Assembly: GCF_963678635.1 (NCBI RefSeq)
Contig: NC_087065.1
Span: forward strand, 38,403,888-38,467,887
DNA: 64,000 bases
Origin: Symsagittifera roscoffensis
Taxonomy: Eukaryota; Xenacoelomorpha; Acoela; Convolutidae
Direction of reading: 5' to 3'
Position 1 is the stretch's first letter. Every line of letters starts with the position of its first letter. Of this stretch, positions 22,011 to 35,625 are shown piece by piece. The position numbers and the translations under genes are program-made. Below the pieces are notes generated by a model. That model searched no databases. It was not told the DNA's origin and saw nothing but the letters and a program-made list of their open reading frames with translations.

Positions 22011-24221
22011 CACAGTCAGGTACTAGTGGCTTGATTTTGGTTTTTAATATTGTCTGGAACCAAAAGAGAGTGTCGTCAAGCATCGACATCATGTGGTCAA
22101 GCAAATACGTGGACTTCTACGCATTCCCATTAGCAATGGGCCCTTCGGGCGCAAATGCCAATGCTCAATTAATTTTGCCTGGTGAAAAAATTTTTAAGGA
22201 AAACTTCTGATAAAATTTAACTTAAACTACCACGAAAGAACGCAAAGATTTCAAAGTGTGAAACAATCAAGTTTTTGCTAATACCGGGCATGCAGTGAGA
22301 CTGATTTCGGCAAAAATAAAATGAAAATTGAAGGAAATGGAAAGAAAAAAATTGTTCAAAAAAGAACGCAACATCAAAAACTTATTTGATGTCCGCTAAT
22401 GTCATAATTCCGATCAGGCTGATTTCAGATTTTAAGCGCAGAGTTAACGGTTACGGCTGCTCTCTCTACAGGTCCCAGAGGGACCGAGTGAGCATCCTAC
22501 CTCGATCCAGGATAACGGACAATTGTTTTTAATTTTTCACAATTTTTTTTTCACTAATGCTTGTTTTCAATTCCTCATGAGAAGCTGTATAAATTTTTTT
22601 AAAAAATGATTTTTTTTATCAATGCTTCCAAGAACAACTGATGTTAGGCGGTTACAAATGCGGTTGGTGAAAACTAGTAAGGGATAATGATGAGAAAAAT
22701 TGTAAGTTTTCAAATGAATTTAAAAACAGTTTTTTTTCTTTTTTCTTTTGTAAATCGGGAGAGATGAATCAGTTTTTTTAAGTTTTCCTCGCACCACCCA
22801 CTGTTCATAAGTAATGAAGATTCCTGTTCTAGCCGTTTATAAAACTTTGGCAGAAAAAACATCAGAATGATGTAAAATGTTTTAAAAAAAATAAAAGTTT
22901 AAAAATTATGTTTAAAAAAAAATCAAAAACTTGTAATTTTCAAAATTGAAAAAAAGTTAAAATTAATTGCATATTACGATTCAGCGTACCCAACTTAGTG
23001 GGTCTAGCATTTTAAATTACCAAAAAATGTTGAAAATTGTAGATTTTATGAAGTTTTCATTTTGGCTATTTTTCCTTGTCGCCTCCACTTGAGGCACCTT
23101 TGAGCCAACTTGAGAAACTGGAACGTAAACAAGCTGCACAGATGGTCAAAGTGAGCCATTTTCAGCGTGATAACACGCCTGGAAGAAAAAAAACTCCAGA
23201 AAAGAAAGAAAATTATGAACTTTAACCTTTTTTCTTCTTCAAATGGCGATACTTAGAATAATTTTTCAGCTGAAAAGTTGAAAAAAAATCAAAAAATTCA
23301 AATTTTGAAAAAATTTATAAAAAAATCTCATCAGTCTGTTTATTGGAGTCTTCGAGGTTTTGAGAGACCTCATCTGGCGGCTAACAACAAGTGGATCACT
23401 TATTTTAAAATTTTGAGAAAGGTCAAAAAAACATGTTTTTTTGATTTTTTAGACAGAATTCCGAAAGCAATATCTTGGCTAAAAACAAGATTGAGGGCCT
23501 AAAATTAGTACAAACAGTACTCCCACATAAGGTACATTAGGTTGGAAACAAAAAATTTACTCTGACTCAAAAATCGTTTTTTAACTTTATTTCTGAACAA
23601 GAAATTGAAAAGAAATGAAAAACTTAAAAATTTTTTGAAAAAAAAGATTGTTTTGAAAAAGTGCCAATTTTTAGCTGAAACTTTTCATTTTAGCTAATAA
23701 AGCCAAAGCAATGCCCTTTAAGCTCAAATAAATTAATTATGCAAATTATTTTGAAGTTTTTTCGTTAAAGCCTTTTATTTTGAAAAAGTATTCAAAAATG
23801 GGTAAAAAAAAGTCAAAAAAATCAATTTTCTCCGATTCAAAAACCTCCACTACCATGATGATTAGTTCGTTAGATAGGACTGCTGAGATCAATTTAGACG
23901 TATTTTCATAAGTATATCAAAATTTTTATTTATTTTTGAGAATTAAGCAAAATAAAAACTTTTCCCAAATTGGGCAAAAAGCCCAAATTAGCCCAAACAC
24001 CTGTTAAAAATTGTTGGGTCAAAAAATCACAAAAGGAAACCCCTATTCGTTTGCCATTTTAGGGCCGCATGCAAAAAATTAGACCAATCTAACCTGACAA
24101 TTTCGAGAATCGACTTTTTTGCAAAATTTCTCTATAGTCCATTTGAGGGATATTACTTGTACCGGTGGGGGCCCCTACCCCACCTCAAAAAATTTTGTAA
24201 TGCTGGAACGCGGCCACCTAG
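22011..24221 (+). repeat. Module 13, family A recombinant (2,211 bp)
   Basis: The left about 170 bp is the TCAGGTACTAGTGG type of modules 8 and 22. From about 22185 the body is near-identical to modules 10 and 14. The left hairpin is weakened to four continuous pairs (22138-22152, GGGCCC in place of GCGCCC). The palindrome core is at 22471-22485, the terminal hairpin (A2) at 24164-24184 and CTAG at 24218-24221. It is best read as a left-cassette exchange. Confidence 0.9.
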
Positions 24222-26430
24222 CACCCTCAAGGTCACGTGACTTATTTTTTTTTTTGGTATTTTCTGAAACCAAAACAATAAGGTCATGCGCCAATATCAT
24301 GGCCTCAAGCAAAGACGTCGGACTCGACGCATTCACATTAGCCTTGCGCCCTTCGGGCGCAAATGCCAATGCTCAATTAATTTTGCCACGTGAAAAAATT
24401 TTTAAGGAAAAATTCTGATAAAATTTAACTTAAACTACCACGAAAGAACGCAAAGATTTCAAAGTGTGAAACTATCAAGTTTTTGCTAATACCGGGCATG
24501 CAGTGAGACTGATTTCGGCAAAAATAAAATGAAAATTGAAGGAAATGGAAAGAAAAAAATTGTTCAAAAAAGAACGCAACATCAAAAACTTATTTGATGT
24601 CCGCTAATGTCATAATTCCGATCAGGCTGATTTCAGATTTTAAGCGCAGAGTTTACGGTTACGGCTGCTCCCTCTACAGGTCCCAGAGGGACCGAGTGAG
24701 CATCCTACCTCGATCCAAAATAACGGACAGTTGTTTTTAATGTTTCACAAATTTTTTTTCACTAATGCTTGTTTTCAATTCCTCATGAGAAGCTGTATAA
24801 ATTTTTTAAAAAAATGATTTTTTTTATCAATGCTTCCAAGAACAACTGATGTTAGGCGGTTACAAATGCGGTTGGTGAAAACTAAAAAGGGATAATGATG
24901 AGAAAAATTGTAAGTTTTCAAATGAATTTAAAAACAGTTTTTTTTCTTTTTTCTTTTGTAAATCGGGAGAAATGAATCAGTTTTTTTAAGTTTTCCTCGC
25001 ACCACCCACTGTTCATAAGTCATGAAGATTCCTGTTCTAGCCGTTTATAAAACTTTGGCAGAAAAAACATCAGAATGATGTAAAATGTTTTAAAAAAAAT
25101 AAAAATTTAAAAATTATGTTTAAAAAAAAACTCAAAAACTTGTAATTTTCAAAATTGAAAAAAAGTTAAAATTAATTGCATATTACGATTCAGCGTACCC
25201 AACTTAGTGGGTCTAGCATTTTAAATTACCAAAAAATGTTGAAAATTGTAGATTTTATGAAGTTTTCATTTTGTCTATTTTTCCTTGTCGCCTCCACTTG
25301 AGGCACCTTTGAGCCAACTTGAGAAACTGGAACGTAAACAAGCTGCACAGATGGTCAAAGTGAGCCATTTTCAGCGTGATAACACGCCTGGAAGAAAAAA
25401 AACTCCAGAAAAGAAAGAAAATTATGAACTTTAACCTTTTTTCTTCTTCAAATGGCGATACTTAGAATAATTTTTCAGCTGAAAAGTTCAAAAAAAATCA
25501 AAAAATTCAAATTTTGAAAAATTTTATAAAAAAATCTCATCAGTCTGTTTATTGGAGTCTTCGAGATTTTGAGAGACCTCATCTGGCGGCTAACAACAAG
25601 TGGATCACTTATTTTAAAATTTTGAGAAAGGTCAAAAAAACATGTTTTTTTGATTTTTTTGACAGAATTCCGAAAGCAATATCTTGGCTAAAAACAAGAT
25701 TGAGGGCCTAAAATTAGTACAAACAGTACTCCCACATAAGGTACATTAGGTTGGAAACAAAAAATTTACTCTGACTCAAAAATCGTTTTTTAACTTTATT
25801 TCTGAACAAGAAATTGAAAAGAAATGAAAAACTTAAAAATTTTTTGAAAAAAAAGATTGTTTTGAAAAAGTGCCAATTTTTAGCTGAAACTTTTCATTTT
25901 AGCTAATAAAGCCAGAGCAATGCCCTTTAAGCTCAAATAAATTAATTATGCAAATTATTTTGAAGTTTTTTCGTTAAAGCCTTTTATTTTGAAAAAGTAT
26001 TCAAAAATGGGTAAAAAAAAGTCAAAAAAATCAATTTTCTCCGATTCAAAAATCTCCACTACCATGATGATTAGTTCGTTAGATAGGACTGCTGAGATCA
26101 ATTTAGACGTATTTTCATAAGTATATCAAAATTTTTATTTATTTTTGAGAATTAAGCAAAATAAAAACTTTTCCCAAATTGGGCAAAAAGCCCAAATTAG
26201 CCCAAACACCTGTTAAAAATTGTTGGGTCAAAAAATCACAAAAGGAAACCCCTATTCGTTTGCCATTTTAGGGCCGCATGCAAAAAATTAGACCAATCTA
26301 ACCTGACAATTTCGAGAATCGACTTTTTTGCAAAATTTCTCTATAGTCCATTTGAGGGATATTACTTGTTCCGGTGGGGGCCCCTACCCCACCTCAAAAA
26401 ATTTTGTAATGCTGGAACGCGGCCACCTAG
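24222..26430 (+). repeat. Module 14, family A (2,209 bp)
   Basis: This is a close relative of module 10 along its whole length. It holds the left hairpin at 24344-24362 (8-bp stem), the palindrome core at 24679-24693, the terminal hairpin (A2) at 26373-26393 and CTAG at 26427-26430. The base before CCGG is T here (TTGTTCCGG), where the other A copies have A. Confidence 0.92.
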
Positions 26431-28634
26431 CACCCTCAAGGTCACGTGACTTATTTTTGTTTGTCGTATTTTCTGAAACCAAAACAATAAGGTCATGCGT
26501 CCATATCAAGGCCTCAAGCAAAGACGTCTGACTCTACGCATTCCCATTCGCAATGCTTCGGGCGCAAATGCCAATGCTCAATTAATTTTGCTACGTGAAA
26601 AAATTTTTAAGGAAAAATTCTGATAAAATTTAACTTAAACTACCACGAAAAAACGCAAAGATTTCAAAGTGTGAAACTTTCAAGTTTTTGCTAATACCGG
26701 GCATGCAGTGAGACTGATTTTGGCAAAAATAAAATGGAAAATGAAGGAAAAGGAAAGAAAAATTTGTTCAAAATAAGAATGCATTATCAAAAACTTATTT
26801 GACCTCCGCTTATGCCATAATTCCGATCAAACTGATTCCAGATTTTAAGCGTAGAGTTAACGGTTACGGCTGCTCCCTCTACAGGTCCCAGAGGGACCGA
26901 GTGAGCATCCTACCTCGATCCAGGATAACGGATAGTTGTTTTTAATTTTTCACAAAATTTTTTTCACTAATGCTTGTTTTCAATACCTCATCAGAAGCTG
27001 TATAAATTTTTAAAAAATTGATTTTATTAATCAATGCTTCCAAGAACAACTGATGTTAGGGGGTTACAAATGCGGTTGGTGAAAACTAGTAAGGGATGAT
27101 GATGAGAAAAATTGTAAGTTTTCAAATGAATTTAAAAACAGTTTTTTCCTTTTTTCTTTTGTAAATCGGGAGAAATGAATCAGTTTTTTTTTGTTTTCCT
27201 CGCACCACCTACTGTTCTTAAGTAATGAAGATTCCTGTTATAGCCGTTTATAACACTTTGGCAGAAACAACATCAATATGATGTAAAATGTTTTAAAAAA
27301 GAGAAAAAATTAAAAATTATGTTTTTTTTTTAAAAAAGTCAAAAATTTGTAGGTTTCAAAATTGAAAAAAAGTGAAAATTAATTGCATATTACGATTCAG
27401 CGTACGCAATTTAGTGGGTCTAGCATTTTAAATAACCAAAAAATGTTAAAAATTGTAGATTTTATGAAGTTTTCATTCTGGCTATGTTTCCTTGTCGCCT
27501 CCACTTAAGGCACCTTTGAGCCAACTTGAGAATCTGGAACCTAAGCAAGCTATGCAGATAGTCTGAATGAGCCATTTTTAGCTTGATAACACGCCTGGAA
27601 GAAAAAAAAATCCAGAAAAGAAAGAAAATTTTGAACTTTAACCTTTTTTCTTCTTCAAATGGCGATACTTAGTATAATTTTTCAGCTGAAAAGTTCAAAA
27701 AAAATCAAAAAATTCGAATTTTGAAAAATTTTTAAAAAAATCTCATCAGTCTGTTTATTGGAGTCTTCGAGGTTTTTGGAGATTTTATCTGGCGACTAAC
27801 AACAAGTGGATCACTTATTTTAAAATTTTGAGAAAGGTCAAAAAAACATGTTTTTTCGACTTTTTTGACAGAATTCCGAAACAAATATCTTGGCTAAAAA
27901 CAAGAATGAGGGCCTAAAATTAGTACAAACAGTACTCCCACATAAGGTACATTAGGGTGGAAACAAAAAATTTACTCTGACTCAATAATCGTTTTTTAAC
28001 TTTATTTCTGAACAAGAAATTGAAAAGAAATCAAAAACTGAAAATTTTTTTGAAAAAAATGATTGTTTTGAAAAAGTGTCAATTTTTAGCTGAAACTTTT
28101 CATTTTAGCTAAGAAAACCAGAGCAATGCCCTTTAAGCTCAATTAAATTAATACAGCAAATTGTTTTCAAGTTTTTTCGTTAAAAGCTTTCATTTTGAAA
28201 GAGTATTCAAAAATGGGTAAAAAAAAGTCAAAAAAATCAATTTTCTCCGATTCAAAAACCTCCACTACCATGATGATTAGTGCGTTAGATAGGACTGCTG
28301 AGATCAATTTAGACGTCTTTCATAAGTATATCGAAATTTTTACTTATTTTTGAGAATTAAGCAAAATAAAAACTTTTCCCAAATTGGGCAAAAAGCCCAA
28401 ATTAGCCCAAACACCTGTTAAAAATTGTTGGGTCAAAAAATCACAAAAGGAAACCCCTATTCGTTTGACATTTTAGGGCCGCATGCAAAAAATTAGACCA
28501 ATCTAACCTGACAATTTCGAGAATCGACTTTTTTGTCAAAATTCTCTAAAGACCAATTTAGGGAGATTACTTGTACCGGTGGGGGCCCTACCCCACCTAA
28601 AAAATTTTTGAAATGCTGGAACGCGGCCACCTAG
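26431..28634 (+). repeat. Module 15, family A (2,204 bp)
   Basis: The left hairpin is broken: near 26551-26567 the sequence reads AATGCTTCGGGCGC, about four bases short of the intact 5' arm. The palindrome core at 26884-26898 and the terminal hairpin (A1) at 28578-28597 are intact. CTAG is at 28631-28634. The body is closest to modules 21 and 23. Confidence 0.9.
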
Positions 28635-30847
28635 CACCCTCAAGGTCACGTGTGTGATTTTTGTTTTTGGTATTTTCTGAAACCAACCAAAAGAGAGCGT
28701 GGTCCTGCATCGACATCAAGTGGTCAAGCAAATACGCGGACTTCTACGCATTCCCATTCGCAATGCGCCCTTCGGGCGCAAATGCCAATGCTCAATTAAT
28801 TTTGCCAGGTGAAAATTTTTCAGAGAAAAATTCTGATAAATTATAACTTAAACTACCGCCAAAAAACGCAACGATTTCAAAGTGTGAAACAATCAAGTTT
28901 TTGCTAATACCGGGCATGCAGTGAGACTGATTTCGGCAAAACTAAATTGAAAAATGAAGGAAATGGAAAGAAAAAAATTGTTCAAAATAAGAACGCAACA
29001 TCAAAAATTTATTTGATCACCGCTAATGTCATAATTCCGTTCAGGCTGATATCAGATTTTAAGCGTATAATTTATGGTTACGGCTGCTCCCTCTACAGGT
29101 CCCAGAGGGACCGAGTGAGCATCCTACCTCGATCCAGGATAACGGATAGTTGTTTTCAATTTTTCGCAAAATTTTTTTTCCTTAATGCTTGTTTTCAATT
29201 CCTCATGAGAAGCTGTATAAATTTTTTTAAAATGATTTTATTAATCAATGCTTCCAAGAACAACTGATGTTGGGCGGTTACAAATGCGGTTGGTGAAAAG
29301 TAGTAAGGGATAATGATGAGAAAAATTGTAAGTTTTCAAATAAATTTAAAAACAGTTTTTTTCTTTTTTTCTTTTGTAAATCGGGAGAAATGAATCAGTT
29401 TTTTTTAAGTTTTCCTCGCACCACCCACTGTTCTTAAATAATGAAGATTCATGTTCTATCCGTTTATAACACTTTGGCAGAAAAAACATCAATATGATGT
29501 AAAATGTTTTAAAAAAGAGAAGAATTTAAAAATTATGTTTTTTTAGAAACAAAAAAAATTGTAATTTTCAAAATTGAAAAAAAGTGAAAATTAATTGCAT
29601 AATACGATTCAACGTACCCAAATTAGTGGGTCTAGCATTTTAAATTACCAAAAAATGTTGAAAATTGTAGATTTTATGAAGTTTTCATTTTGGCTATTTT
29701 TCCTTGTCGGCTCCACTTAAGGCACCTTTGAGCCAACTTGAGAAACTGGAACCTAAAAAAGCTACACAGATAGTCTGAATGAGCCATTTTCAGCTTGATA
29801 ACACGCCTGGAAGAAAAAAAACTGTAGAAAAGAATGAAAATTTTGAACTTTAACCTTTTTTCTTCTTCAAATGGCGTTACTTAGAATAATTTTTCAGGTG
29901 AAAAGTTGAAAAAAAATCAAAAAATTCAAATTTTGGAAAAATTTTAAAAAAATCTCATCAGTCTGTTTATTGGAGTCTTCGAGATTTTGGGAGACCTTAT
30001 CTGGTGGCTAACAACAAGTGGATCACTTATTTTAAAATTTCGAGAAAGGTCAAAAAAACATGTTTTTTCGATTTTTTTGACAGAATTCCGAAAGCAATAT
30101 CTTGGCTTAAAACAAAAATGAGGGCCTAAAATTAGTACAAACAGTATTCCCACATAAAGTACATTAGGTTGGAAACAAAAAATTGACTCTGACTCAAAAA
30201 TCGTTTTTAAACTTTATTTCTGAACAAAAAATTGTAAAAAAATCAAAAATTTAATTTTTTTTTGAAAAAAATGATTGTTTTGAAAAAGTGCCAATTTTTA
30301 GCTGAAACTTTTCATTTTAGCTAAGAAAGCCAGAGCAATGCCCTTTAAGCTCTAATAAATTAATAAACCAAATTGTTTTCAAGTTTTTTCGTCAAAGGTT
30401 TTTATTTTGAAAAAGTATTCAAAAATGGGTAAAAAAAAGTCAAAAAAATCAATTTTCTCCGATTCAAAAACCTCCACTACCATGATGATTAGTGCGTTAG
30501 ATAGGACTGCTGAGATCAAGTTAGACGTTCTTTCATAAGTATATCAAAATTTTTACTTATTTTTGAGAATTAGGCAAAATAAAAACTTTTCCCAAATTGG
30601 GCAAAAAGCCCAAATTAGCCCAAGCACCTGTTAAAAATTGTTGGGTCAAAAAATCACAAAAGGAAACCCCTATTCGTTTGACATTTTAGGGCCGCATGCA
30701 AAAAATTAGACCAATCTAACCAGACAATTTCGAGAATCAACTTTTTTGTCAAGATTCTCTAAAGACCAATTTAGGGAGATTACTTGTACCGGTGGGGGCC
30801 CTACCCCACCTAAAAAATTTTTGAAATGCTGGAACGCGGCCACCTAG
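28635..30847 (+). repeat. Module 16, family A (2,213 bp)
   Basis: The left end is TCAAGGTCACGTG followed by a unique patch (TGTGA). It holds the left hairpin at 28765-28779, the palindrome core at 29098-29112, the terminal hairpin (A1) at 30791-30810 and CTAG at 30844-30847. It is the last unit of the first A block, and a B module begins on the next base. Confidence 0.92.
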
Positions 30848-33323
30848 CCGGTCAGGTCTGCGTCCCACCCGCCCTCCGTGACTAATCTTGCTTCCGAGAC
30901 AAGTTTTGTCTTTCACCTTTACCCCATCTCAGGTCAGTTACTCTTGAAAAAAGTCCTACTTGAAACGTTCGCATTCACATTACCCCCTACGGGCGCAATG
31001 GCGAAGCCCATTTTTTCTTCTCACTGAACTTCTTCTCTGAACAGTTCACATAAAACATTACTATGGTTTTATCTGAAATTTGCCGTGTCCAGCTGCGACT
31101 CCGACTTTTTTCACGTCACTGGTGTTCCAACAACAGGACCACATGAGATTCCCATTCAGATACTGTCTCAATTTTGAAAATACTGATTTGATTTTTTTTG
31201 CCGTTTTTCGCAAAACAAACTAATTGATTCATTCGAATTAAAAAAAAATTCCGAAAAACACTTAAAGATAGCAAGACATTATTGTGACTGTCGTCTATAT
31301 CTGTTCTCTTTGTTGGAGGTCAACGATGCTCCCTAAGTGGGACCACAAGGGTCCCAGGGAGCATCAGTAAAGGCTTTGAATAGTATGCCAGTTTCGATTA
31401 AGACAAAATCTTTGGCCAATTGTGTTTTTTTCACAGTCCCTTGTCCACTGCAAATGTAAAGTTTAATTTTAGTTTGAAGTTTTAAAAAATAATAATAGCC
31501 TTTTCATTTGTGATGACTCGTATCACTCATAAATCAATGAAAGACTCTGACTAACCTTCTCAAGCATGGAAAAACATCAAAAAGAAAAAATGATTCTGGT
31601 TATTTCAGACTGCTTTTTTTGTTAAATTTCAGATAGATTTTGAAAACTCTTTCTTCAAATTGTATGTCTGCCGAAAAAGAACAAAAATTACAAACTGAAA
31701 CCATTTTGGTTAAATTAAGGCTCTTCACCCACCAAACTCGAAATTGCGAAGCTGAAACGAACAATCGACAACCCATGTTATAAGTTTTGTTTTATTTTTT
31801 TAAAACATGTGTCATATATTTTCAAAAGCAATTTATTAAAGTTTCATTTTTTACCAGAAAAGTAAGTCCGAAAAAAAAACAAATTTTTAAATACTGTCAA
31901 AAAATAAGGTGGCAAGTAGTTTTACCAATGGAATCATAGTATATGATTAAGTTCAAAATAGTTTTCATTACCATTGACTAGACGCTTACTCAATTTGAGA
32001 AATGTCGTTAATAACTTTTTTGGAAACATAAAAAACGGATAATGGAAAAGTTTTCTTCAAACTTATAGAAAAGAATTTTATGAGAAAAACCATTACTAAT
32101 ATCACGTGTAAATTACGAGAGTAGATTCAGGCCACATGCAAAATTTCAGCAGAAACACTCAAGCAATTTTGAGAACGAAACAATTGTTCCAGAAATTGAC
32201 AAAGTAGTATATACACCAATTTTACCATAAATCGTCAAAATAAAAAAATCGCAGAAACTACAAATTTTATCCAATATTGACTTTTAAATACTCTATACCG
32301 ACTAAATTGACTATGGTAAGCTCGAATCAACCATCAAAAACCATTTTTAATCGTTTTGAATTTTTTAAGTTTTTTTCCATCAAAAAGTTGAGTCAGAAAT
32401 GGGAAAAATGTTTTTTTTCAGGAAAACAAAAAAAGTTGTTCAAAATCAACTAAAAATCTAAGCCACATTTTTTGAACCTGGTCAGAATGGTTCTGGTGAC
32501 CGAAGCCGTAAAAAGTGCCCAATTCGAGGAAATTCGAAAAAACTCTTTTTTCAGCAATTTGAAAAAGTGGAAAAATGGAAAAAATGGTCTTCAAACAAAT
32601 AGGATGAAAAAATGATCAGTAAAAGCATCGATGCCGTGTCAAATGAGGATCGCATGCCAATTTTTGAAACAATCCAACGGGTTTTTCTTAAGAACGAAAC
32701 CATTTTTTGACAATTTTAGTAGTAGTATTTACACTAATTAGTACCATATATGGTCAAAATTCAAAAATACAAAAAACTACAATTTTTATCCAATTTTGAC
32801 CTTCAAATACTCTATACCCACTAAATTGACTATCGGGAGCTCGAATCAACCATCAAAAACCATTTTTAATCACTTCCAAATTTTTTTTATTTTTTAAATC
32901 AAAATGTTGAGTCAGAAATAGGAAAAAACAATTTTTTTCAAAAAGTCAAAAAAAGTGGTCCCAATTGAATAAACTCAGTAAACCACACTCTATGAACCTG
33001 TTCAGAATGGTTTTCACGACCAAAGCCGTTAAAAGTACCCAATTTGAGAAACTTCGAAAAATCACCTTTTAGTTAACTCAAAAAAGTGGAAAAATCGGGT
33101 AAAATGGGCTTCAAACCGATAGGATCGAAAAGTGACCTTTATAAGATATGATTGCCGTGTCAAATTAGGGCCGCATGCAAAAATTTAGGAAAATTCAACG
33201 AAACGTTTTTGAGAACTCGACAAATTTGGTCGTTTTGTTAAAGGTTAAATTTTAGAAATTTTTTGTCCGGAAGGGGCCCCTTCCCCTTCCTAAATGCTTT
33301 TTATGCTACACGCGACCATCTAG
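30848..33323 (+). repeat. Module 17, family B (2,476 bp)
   Basis: This is a full B module with left end CCGG then TCAGGTCTGCG. The variable patch after CTTGCTTCCGAGA is CAAGTTTTGTC. It holds the nested palindrome at 31325-31365, subrepeat landmarks at 32387 and 32906, the terminal hairpin at 33269-33290 and CTAG at 33320-33323. It is the same length as module 2, with scattered substitutions. Confidence 0.92.
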
Positions 33324-35625
33324 AGGAAATTGTTTCGCCCCACCCACCCGACCAATATCATTTACCCACCCACCTGATCAGTCAGGCCACGACTACCATT
33401 TTTCGATTTGATCGAGTAACGAAAAGCTGTTTGTGATTCTCCATCACCTTAAAAATGAAGGAGCAGGTTTTTACTTAGCCAACTATCCTTTTGGGGGTAA
33501 AAAGGGTTTGATTTTTGATGCGTCTTTGCCCGAAAACCTCATCAAAAAGAATAATTTACCCGGCTTTTCTAGTATTTGCTGACCACATTTTCGATCTGTC
33601 TCTGGCCACGACGTCGTTTAGTTAATGTTCTTCCCCGACATTTTTTTCTATAATCGTATATTTTTACGAATAAAAGAGATTGCCAATACATCAGCGCTGT
33701 CCAAAACAGATTAGGAAATTGAACAACTTTAGTTATTTTTTTTTTGATCGTCGTAACGGATGCTCCCCACATGGGACCACAGGGGTCCCAGGGAGCATCC
33801 CAAAAGGATTAAAGCAAAAGTTCAACAATTATTTACCCGTCAATTTGGGTCACTCTTGCGGTTCAACAATCTGTATTTTTTAAAAATGATTCCAAGAACA
33901 GTTCAGGGCTGCATGCAAAAAATAAGAACATTCTCACGCATCGGAATTAGGAAATTACTAATTATTTTTTTTAAATTCTCATTATTTGTAGTAGCTTTAT
34001 AAGATCCAAAATGAAAAACTAAAAAATCAACAATTTTTAACTATTTTTGAAATTAAAACATTCTGTATCTACTAAATCGACAATGGCAAGCTCAAATACA
34101 CCATCAAAAATCATTTTTTTTTTTCACTTTTAAAAACTTAAATTTTTTTGAGAAAAAAAAAGTTGAGTCAGAAACGGGAAAAATCATATTTTTTCAAAAT
34201 GTCAAAAAAATTGTTCCATTTAAACTTATTCAGTAGGCCATACGTTGGGAACCTGTTCAGAATGTTTTACATAATCAATGCAGCAAAATTTACCCATTTT
34301 GAGAAAAGTGCAAAAAACGCCTTTTTGGTTAACTGAAAAAAGTGGAAAAAAGGGGAAAAGGGGTCTTCAAAATGAAACCATCCAAAAGTGGCATTAACTA
34401 ACTGCCATTATTTTGTGAATTCAGACCCGCATGCAAAAATTTACGAAAATCCTACGTGAAGTTTTTCAGAACAGATTAGTTTCTCCGGATTTTTGGTAGT
34501 ACTGATTTCTTTACTGTACTTATAATTAAAGTCAAATCAAAAAGTCGTAAAAACTACAATTTTTAATCAATTTTGACAAATAAATGATCAAAACCCACTA
34601 AATTGGCTATGGCAAGTCCGAATCTACCATCAGAAACTATTTTTTCCCATTTCTGAAAATTTTCATTTTTTAAAAAATAAATGTTGAGTCACAAACGGGA
34701 AAAATCATATTTTTTCAAAAAGTCAAAAATAATTCCTCCATTTAAACTAAATCATCAGGCCACACGTTAGGAACCTGTTCAGAATGGTGTCCATGATCAA
34801 AGCAGCAAAAGTCACCCATTTTGAGAAAAGTCGAAAAAACACCTTTTTAGTTAACTCAAAAAAGTGGAAAAAGTGGGGAAAGGGGTCTTCAAAATGAAAC
34901 CATCCAAAAGTGGCATTAACAAACTGCCATTATTTTCTAATTTCAGACCTGCATGCTAACAATTACGAAAATCCTACCTGAAGTTTTTGAGAACAGATTA
35001 GTTTCTCGGGAATTTTGGTAGTACTATTTTTATTACTATAATTATAATTAAAGTCAAAACTAAAAGTCGTAAAAACTACAATTTTTAATCAATTTTGACA
35101 AATAAATGGTCAAAACCCACTAAATTGGCTATGGCAAGTTCGAATATACTATCAGAAACCATTTTTTCCCATTTTTGAAAATTTTCATTTTTTTGAAAAT
35201 AAATGTTGAGTCACAAAAGGGAAAAATCAAATTTTTTCAAAAAGTCAAAAAAAAACTGTTCCAATTAAACTTATTCCTTAGGCCAAACGTTGGGAACCTG
35301 TTCAGAATGGTTTTCATGATCATAGCAGCAAAATTTACCCATTTTGAGAAAAGTCGAAAAAACACCTTTTTAGTTAACTCGAAAAAGTGGAAAAAGTGGG
35401 AAAAAGGGTCTTCAAAATGAAACCATCCAAAAGTGGCATTAACAAACTGCCATTATTTTCCAAATTCAGACCCGCATGCAAAAAATTAGGAAATTCTGAC
35501 GTGCGGTTTAGCAGAACTCGATAGTTACTAGGAAAATTTACCACTGTAAAAAATTTATTGCCTTTTGACCGGAAGGGGCCCCTACCCCTTCCTAATCGCT
35601 TTTTGTGCTACACGCGACCATCTAG
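33324..35625 (+). repeat. Module 18, family D variant (2,302 bp)
   Basis: The left about 60 bp is D type (AGGAAATTGTTTCGCCCC, then CACCCACCTGATCAGTCAGG). Its patch is AATATCATTTA, where the other D copies have TAAGCCTTTA. From about 33387 to 34100 the sequence is unlike other D modules. It still carries a well-paired nested palindrome (33758-33800) and a GCATGC motif at 33911-33916. Three subrepeat landmarks follow at 34162, 34683 and 35205, then the terminal hairpin at 35571-35592 and CTAG at 35622-35625. Confidence 0.9.
33758..33800 (+). repeat. Nested double palindrome, module 18
   Basis: The outer arms GGATGCTCCC and GGGAGCATCC (10 bp, perfect) enclose the inner arms TGGGACC and GGTCCCA. 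This is the best-paired copy in the window, although its flanks are not shared with any other module. Confidence 0.85.

Noticed and set aside
10936-30847. CRISPR array
   Set aside because: The repeat units are about 2.2 kb with long related bodies, not short direct repeats with unique short spacers, and there are no cas genes.
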